Below, in pieces: positions 48,792-53,073 of a DNA stretch of 53,073 nt. The position numbers and the translations under genes were made by a program. The DNA lies in contig CAJTUD010000002.1 in the NCBI GenBank assembly GCA_910579725.1, positions 5,138 through 58,210 on the forward strand, written 5' to 3'. Position 1 is the first letter of the stretch, and every line of letters starts with the position of its first letter. Under the pieces are notes generated by a model. It made no database searches. It worked only from the letters and a program-made list of their open reading frames with translations, and was not told the DNA's origin. The stretch comes from an uncultured Oscillospiraceae bacterium. Lineage in GTDB: Bacteria > Bacillota > Clostridia > Oscillospirales > Oscillospiraceae.

Positions 48792-51110
48792 TTATTGGAT
48801 TAGTGCAATATTCTCTTTTGACAAGGAAAAATAAGCGGGATGCACAACATTTGCCCCCAGGCAGCGGGTCACCCATTGCGTGTACTCCGCGTAGTCCATC
48901 GGCTCGCCGTATATGGGCGCGTAACCTCCCTTTTCCGCAATAACGTAGTAGACGAAGCCGTCGCCGTCCTTGTCCACGTTCTCCGGGAAGGGTATGACCG
49001 ACTCGTCATGGGACAGATAGGTATCCCGTAAGCTTTTATCCCAGCCGTCCACGGCGGCGACGTGTACATATTCGCCCTCGTCCGCGTCATATTTAAGCAG
49101 TGTATAGGGCCACAGTTTATCGCCCGCCGCTCCCTGACTATGGCTCCAATCCGCTTTAGCATAACCATTATCGTAGTAAGTCACCACAGGATACTGCGCC
49201 AGCAGCTCTTTGCCGTCCCCGTCGTAAATCCGCTCCACCTGTCCGGCTATAGAGGCGGCATTGGTCTGAGTGATGAGCTCATCCCTGCCGTCTCCATTCA
49301 CATCGCAGACGGCGAAACGGTCCGCGGAGATATCCTCGCCAATGGCCGCCTGACGCTCACGGATGTAATCCAGCAGAATTTCCCGGAAGGCGGGCGTCAA
49401 GGCGAAGTACGGATAGATACTGCTCAGCTGCTCTTCTCTGACAGTGAATGTACCATCCTCGTGGTAAATCACAGCGCAGGTACAGAGGATGTTGTCCTTG
49501 TCCACAGGATAGCCGTCCGCCTGGACCGCTCCATAAATATGGAGGTATAAGCCGCTCCTGTGTATGGAGTAACCATAATTATCCGCATCCAGCATACATG
49601 ACTGGGACACATCTGACGGCCACGTCTGTTCTCCGTAGGCGGCGTTCATATCCACCGCCACTGAGCTGCCCAGATAGCCTACCTCGGCAGACTCTACATC
49701 CTGGTACACCGTCAGCGTCCGGCTGGCGTTGAAATCATCTATGACCTTCCTCGCCGCATCTGACCGGTATCCCGTCCAACTTTGTCCATCCCATTCGTAT
49801 ACGATCAATTCATATACAGACGCTCCCGTACCGTGGACCGTATTATAGAGAACTGCCAGCTCCTTTTCACCATCGCCGTCCAGATCCTCAAAACAGAGAT
49901 CCATTGGACTCCATCCACTGACAGCTTCCTCCGCTCTTTGCAGGTGGTTCCCGTAGCGGATCAGCGTTCCCGGATAAGCGGATTCGTGCTTATAATAAAT
50001 GGCAATATCCTCCTCCGCCAGCAGCAGAATCGGTTCCATGTTCTCCGACAGATCAATAGCTTCCGGTTCCGGAGTGTCCTCCGTTTCCTTTGCCGCACCG
50101 GTGAAGGTACAGGCCGCAAACATCACACATGCTGCCGCCACCAGTACCGCCATCACCGCCGTGGTCCGGGGACGCTTCACCAACAGAGCGACGCGCTCCT
50201 TCAAGGCAGATTTTCCGCCGGTCATAGTGGTGGCGCAGCAGGCCAGATCCCCGGGCGCGGTCCGCCGGGCTACCAGCCCCACCAAAGTCCGGCCATAGCC
50301 TGCCCGGTTCTCCTCCCCCAACAGGCGGACGGCGCCCTCGTCACAGCTCAGTTCGCAATCCCGGCGGCTCAGATACGCTGCCAGCCACACCAGAGGATTG
50401 TACCAATGGAGGACCAGGCATACTCCCCGCAAAACCGCCCAGATATGGTCTCCCTGGCGGAAATGGGCGTATTCGTGGGCCAGGACATGCTCCTGCTCCG
50501 CCTCCGGCAGCTCCTCTGCGAGGTAGATGCCGGGGTGAAACAACCCAAACAGACACGGCGTTGCCAGCCCCGGCAGCAGAAACACCCAGCGGCCCCTGTA
50601 CTGCCCTATGGTACGGCGATTCTTCTTCAAATTGCGGTTGAATCTCAGGTTTACCGCCAGCAGGAACGCCCCCATCAGAACGCTCCCTACCAGCCACGCC
50701 AGCAGGAAGGTGTTCCGGATGGCCACCTGCTCCCGCAGGGCTGTCAGAGTGACGTTCTCCACAGGATCGAACCAGCCATACCGGGTGGGCCTGTCCGCTA
50801 CTACGACCGCTGATTCCATCGAGACTGACGTCCAGCCTTCTCCTCCGGGGTGTCCGATCTCCACCCAGCCGTCCTGCCGGTCCCGCACATACCGTGGAAC
50901 CCGCTCTACCGCCTGATACGCCTCCTGAGCGGCCACCGGCGTCATTACGCTGGCAGGGTTCTCCCAGAGTGTCCCCGGGATCAGCAGCCGCAGCATTACC
51001 AGTCCCCACAGCCCGTACCGCAACCGGGGGTTCACCCGGTCCCTGACCAGACGCCGCAGAATCAGAACCAGCAGAATCAGCGCCGAACTGGTAACAAACC
51101 ACTCAATCAT
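48792..51110 (-). CDS. BlaR1-type M56 metallopeptidase with a long C-terminal domain
   Basis: A 772-residue membrane zinc peptidase, partner of BlaI. It has four or more membrane segments in the first 330 residues (ALILLVLILRRL, LLAWLVGSVLMGAFLLAVN). The zinc site is AHEYAHFRQGDH near residue 210, with SCDEGAVRLLG after it. A further helix (TAVMAVLVAAACVMFAACTF) leads to an outside domain of about 400 residues that is not a penicillin-binding domain. It carries EF-hand-like DLDGDGEKE, DVNGDGRDE and DKDGDGF loops. In the known mechanism the sensor cleaves the BlaI-type repressor. ATG 51110 overlaps the BlaI stop codon. Confidence 0.9.
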   Translation of the reverse strand: MIEWFVTSSALILLVLILRRLVRDRVNPRLRYGLWGLVMLRLLIPGTLWENPASVMTPVAAQEAYQAVERVPRYVRDRQDGWVEIGHPGGEGWTSVSMESAVVVADRPTRYGWFDPVENVTLTALREQVAIRNTFLLAWLVGSVLMGAFLLAVNLRFNRNLKKNRRTIGQYRGRWVFLLPGLATPCLFGLFHPGIYLAEELPEAEQEHVLAHEYAHFRQGDHIWAVLRGVCLVLHWYNPLVWLAAYLSRRDCELSCDEGAVRLLGEENRAGYGRTLVGLVARRTAPGDLACCATTMTGGKSALKERVALLVKRPRTTAVMAVLVAAACVMFAACTFTGAAKETEDTPEPEAIDLSENMEPILLLAEEDIAIYYKHESAYPGTLIRYGNHLQRAEEAVSGWSPMDLCFEDLDGDGEKELAVLYNTVHGTGASVYELIVYEWDGQSWTGYRSDAARKVIDDFNASRTLTVYQDVESAEVGYLGSSVAVDMNAAYGEQTWPSDVSQSCMLDADNYGYSIHRSGLYLHIYGAVQADGYPVDKDNILCTCAVIYHEDGTFTVREEQLSSIYPYFALTPAFREILLDYIRERQAAIGEDISADRFAVCDVNGDGRDELITQTNAASIAGQVERIYDGDGKELLAQYPVVTYYDNGYAKADWSHSQGAAGDKLWPYTLLKYDADEGEYVHVAAVDGWDKSLRDTYLSHDESVIPFPENVDKDGDGFVYYVIAEKGGYAPIYGEPMDYAEYTQWVTRCLGANVVHPAYFSLSKENIALIQ

Positions 51111-51492
51111 GACCTTTTTCCTCCAGCTTCCGCAGCGCGGCATAGAGTTGGCCGATCTCCTCCCGGCTCAGCTCCTCCCGCTCGGCCATGGTGTTTACCA
51201 GCAGTCCTACGCTGCCGCCGAAGACCTTACGCAAAAAACCTCTCGTCTCCTGGACCACCGCATCCTCCCGGACCACGGTGGGATAAAAGAGCTTCGCCTT
51301 CCTCCCCTGCTCCCAGCGCAGCAGCCCCTTGTCCGCCATCCTCCGTACCAGGGTTTCGCCGGTGCTCTTCGTCCAGCCAGTGCGCTCCGTCAGGCGGGCG
51401 GCGATCTGTGTCATGGTCAGCGGCGACTGCTCCCACAGGCACTCGCAGACCTCCCACTCGGTATTGGTCAGGCGCTGTTTTTCCCCTTTCAT
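51103..51492 (-). CDS. BlaI/MecI/CopY family repressor
   Basis: A 129-residue winged-helix repressor. The DNA-binding part is LTNTEWEVCECLWEQSPLTMTQIAARLTE and TLVRRMADKGLLRWEQ; the C-terminal half is for dimerisation. ATG 51492 has only a weak AGTGAGAGAAG site before it. It is first in an operon with the M56 protein and overlaps it by eight bases. Two near-identical palindromes lie in its promoter, giving autorepression. No beta-lactamase gene is nearby, so the regulated function is open. Confidence 0.92.
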   Translation of the reverse strand: MKGEKQRLTNTEWEVCECLWEQSPLTMTQIAARLTERTGWTKSTGETLVRRMADKGLLRWEQGRKAKLFYPTVVREDAVVQETRGFLRKVFGGSVGLLVNTMAEREELSREEIGQLYAALRKLEEKGHD

Positions 51493-51510
51493 CTTCTCTC
51501 ACTCCTATTC

Positions 51511-51562
51511 ACATGACATTGTCATGTTATCAGAATATCACAATCACACGACATTGTCAAGC
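51511..51562 (-). promoter_or_regulatory. BlaI promoter with two operator palindromes
   Basis: Read on the minus strand: TTGACA (51555-51560), a 17-base spacer and TATTCT (51532-51537). One operator, ACATGACA-T-TGTCATGT (51511-51527), is a perfect 8-bp palindrome just after the -10. A second site with the same GACATTGTC core (51546-51562) overlaps the -35 box. Two sites around a promoter are typical of BlaI-family control. Confidence 0.8.
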
Positions 51563-51604
51563 ACACATGTATAAAAAGGTGGCGCAGCCACTTTTTAACA
51601 TACA

Positions 51605-51634
51605 AAAAAGCGGAGACAACCGTCTCCGCTTTTT
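51605..51634 (-). terminator. Terminator after rpmF
   Basis: A 13-bp perfect stem (AAAAAGCGGAGAC with its complement) with a 4-base loop, T-rich on both strands. On the minus strand it lies five bases after the rpmF stop codon. Confidence 0.88.
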
Positions 51635-51639
51635 GCGCA

Positions 51640-51828
51640 TTAGTCCTCCGCAGCGGCGCTCTTGACCTGACGGCCATTGTAGGTACCGCACTCGGGGCAC
51701 ATTCTGTGGGGCAGGCGCATCGCGCCGCACTTGGGACAAGGCGTAAGGCCGGGCACCTTCAGCTTCCAAACGGAGCTGCGGCGCTTGTCGCGCCTTGCCT
51801 TGGATACTTTACCCTTAGGGACTGCCAT
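51640..51828 (-). CDS. rpmF: 50S ribosomal protein L32
   Basis: A 62-residue zinc-ribbon ribosomal protein starting MAVPKGKVSKARRDKRRS. The four zinc cysteines (CPKC and CPEC) are present, so this is the zinc-containing form. ATG 51828 follows CAGGAGGTG. It is 35 bases downstream of the DUF177 gene, the standard DUF177-rpmF operon of bacteria. A strong terminator follows. Confidence 0.98.
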   Translation of the reverse strand: MAVPKGKVSKARRDKRRSSVWKLKVPGLTPCPKCGAMRLPHRMCPECGTYNGRQVKSAAAED

Positions 51829-51862
51829 GATGACACCTCCTGTATATCTGAATTTTTATTTC

Positions 51863-52369
51863 TCATTTTTCGCTGTCCTTCTCCAGAAGCCGGGCCAGCA
51901 CCGCCAATCGGGGGTCCACCTGCTTCTTGCAGGTGCAGCTCCCTTGGTTGAGATCAACGCCGCAGCCAGGGCAGATACCCATGCAGTCCTCCGAACAAAG
52001 GGTCTTCGTGTCCATCTCCAGAATGAACGCTGTTCTGGCCAGCTCTCCCACATCGACACATCCATCCTCCAGGACGATAATATCGTCGCTGTCCTCACTC
52101 TCCACACGCTCCGCCAGCGCATAGTCACACCGGACGGAACAAGGATTGTCAAAAGCCTTCAGGCAACGGTCACAGACAGACTTGAGGATAGTACCCGCCG
52201 CGAAGGACAAAAGAAGCATCCCCGCCGTATTCCGCACATCGCCAGTTACCACCACCGGATTTTGTGCGGGATACAGGCCGCCGAAGTCCACATCAGAAAG
52301 ATCCAGCTCAAACTGAAAATCTATCTGCTCTCCGGGGGCGTTGATGATCCTCTGTACGTTCAAAAGCAT
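51863..52369 (-). CDS. yceD: DUF177/YceD family protein
   Basis: A 168-residue protein found next to rpmF throughout bacteria. The core is CDRCLKAFDNP, and a zinc-type cysteine cluster (LCSEDCMGICPGCGVDLNQGSCTC) lies near the C-terminus. In plants and E. coli relatives function in 23S rRNA processing or accumulation; the exact reaction is not known. ATG 52369 follows GCGAGGTG and is downstream of a consensus promoter. It is co-transcribed with rpmF. Confidence 0.93.
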   Translation of the reverse strand: MLLNVQRIINAPGEQIDFQFELDLSDVDFGGLYPAQNPVVVTGDVRNTAGMLLLSFAAGTILKSVCDRCLKAFDNPCSVRCDYALAERVESEDSDDIIVLEDGCVDVGELARTAFILEMDTKTLCSEDCMGICPGCGVDLNQGSCTCKKQVDPRLAVLARLLEKDSEK

Positions 52370-52396
52370 AGCACACCTCGCAAAGACACGAGTAGT

Positions 52397-52425
52397 ATTA
52401 TAGTGGAAGAACGCCGGAATGTCAA
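52397..52425 (-). promoter_or_regulatory. Consensus promoter of the DUF177-rpmF operon
   Basis: Read on the minus strand: a perfect TTGACA, a 17-base spacer, and a perfect TATAAT, about 28 bases before the start codon. It fits strong expression of a ribosomal protein gene. Confidence 0.88.
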
Positions 52426-52465
52426 ATACTTTTTTCCCAATTTTTCCGCTGATTTTCCAATATCT

Positions 52466-52924
52466 TCAATAAGCCAGCTTTTCCGTCGTCCAATCCCGGA
52501 TAATTTCGCTGTAGCAGGCGCACTGCCGCTTCGCCAGCGCAACATCCAGATTGATATAATTGCCGCATTCCGCCGGACTTTTGCCGGGCATCTCATCTGC
52601 AAAGGCCGCTCCGGCGGCAAAAATTTCCTTCAGCAGCTCCACTGCGCCGGACTCAGAGAGGCGGCGGCTGTCAAAAAGGAAATAGAATCCGGTCTGACAG
52701 CCCATTGGCCCGAAATAAATCACCGCATCCCCGGCCCGGCTGTTGCGAAGCAGTGTGGCAATGATGTGTTCCACCGAGTGCATTTCCGCGTTTGTCAACA
52801 GGTCTCCGGTATTGGGCTTCTTGAAGCGGAGATCAAAAGTGACTGTCTCCCCGTCCCGGCGGGAAAGATACATTCCCGGGACCAGCTTGTTGTGATCCAC
52901 CTGAAAGCTGGCAATACGTTCCAT
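52466..52924 (-). CDS. luxS: S-ribosylhomocysteine lyase LuxS
   Basis: Splits S-ribosylhomocysteine into homocysteine and DPD, the precursor of autoinducer-2, in recycling of S-adenosylhomocysteine. The 152 residues carry the metal site HSVEH (His49, Glu52 and His53 region) and the Cys ligand near Cys120 in AECGNY; Cys76 of GPMGCQTGF is the second active-site cysteine. ATG 52924 follows AAAGGA. The start is four bases after the stop codon of the gene upstream, so the two are in one operon. The pfs partner is not in the window. Confidence 0.96.
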   Translation of the reverse strand: MERIASFQVDHNKLVPGMYLSRRDGETVTFDLRFKKPNTGDLLTNAEMHSVEHIIATLLRNSRAGDAVIYFGPMGCQTGFYFLFDSRRLSESGAVELLKEIFAAGAAFADEMPGKSPAECGNYINLDVALAKRQCACYSEIIRDWTTEKLAY

Positions 52925-52928
52925 TTTC

Positions 52929-53073
52929 TTATTCCTTTCCGGTTTTTTTACTGGAGGTCTGGCCTCTCCTTTTGCTGCCGCGGCCCCGCCCGTCCGCAAA
53001 GGCCACCAGACGGCCCATACGGGGCGGTTCAGAGGAAATTTTCCGCAGAACCGGCTTGGGCGGCATCGGCGGA
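52929..53073 (-). CDS. C-terminal tail of an unidentified gene, cut by the window
   Basis: An open minus-strand frame runs to a TAA at 52929, four bases before the luxS start. The visible 48 codons (VLRKISSEPPRMGRLVAFADG, then a basic RGRGSKRRGQTSSKKTGKE tail) are Arg/Lys-rich, as in the tails of some RNA helicases or nucleic-acid-binding proteins. Too little is visible to name it. It shares the luxS transcript. Confidence 0.5.
   Translation of the reverse strand, partial: PPMPPKPVLRKISSEPPRMGRLVAFADGRGRGSKRRGQTSSKKTGKE

Noticed and set aside
1..53073. tRNA or rRNA genes, CRISPR arrays, prophage or defence islands
   Set aside because: The intergenic regions were read for tRNA TpsiC-like GGTTCGA patterns, direct repeats and phage genes; none was convincing.

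Overview
The window (about 53 kb, GC-rich, roughly 58% by eye) looks like chromosomal DNA of a gut-type Clostridia, most likely the Oscillospiraceae (Flavonifractor/Oscillibacter/Lawsonibacter-like). Reasons: a PolC-type DNA polymerase III, RecD2, a T-box leader, a clostridial-type AdhE, short-form HisG with HisZ, a BlaI/M56 pair, LuxS, and strong AGGAGG ribosome-binding sites with sigma-A promoters (TTGACA-17-TATAAT). No rRNA, tRNA, CRISPR array, prophage or intact transposase was seen. The placement is inferred from gene content, not from a search.

Layout. 1-7.2 kb: end of pcrA, polC, and an APH-fold kinase. 7.2-10.1 kb: a long gene-free stretch, a MATE exporter and two small membrane proteins. 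10.2-13.2 kb: a tyrosine T-box operon (methyltransferase, GNAT, tyrS). 13.2-15.2 kb: an XRE-membrane regulator, a 194-bp MITE-like element and a decayed ABC transporter gene. 15.4-17.9 kb (minus): a BTAD regulator, rimM and trmD. 18.0-23.4 kb (plus): small export protein, a hypothetical, recD2, an alpha/beta hydrolase and a homocysteine methyltransferase-like protein. 23.4-27.1 kb: a DUF362 ferredoxin protein, then CapA-like and AI-2E-family proteins on the minus strand. 27.5-32 kb (minus): adhE with two Rex-like operators, a second decayed ABC transporter and an AT-rich cytidine deaminase gene. 32-36 kb (minus): galT, galK and an AraC regulator. 36.3-44.1 kb (plus): a TrpR-family regulator followed by hisZGDCBHAF and hisIE, with hisD broken by one missing base. 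44.2-46 kb: a small HTH protein, a zinc-ribbon protein and ispE. 46-53 kb: PilZ, LytTR/DUF3021, TepA, the BlaI/M56 pair, rpmF with DUF177, luxS and the tail of an unknown gene.

Most genes are housekeeping or biosynthetic. The points that most deserve a second look are the Tyr T-box controlling two modification enzymes ahead of tyrS, the frameshift in hisD, two Rex-like sites at adhE, a palindrome over the -10 box of the his operon next to a TrpR-family gene, a hairpin that hides the tepA ribosome-binding site, and two separate ABC half-transporter relics that both arose by internal deletion. No clear new defence or mobile system was found. The T-box operon is the best candidate for an undescribed functional unit.
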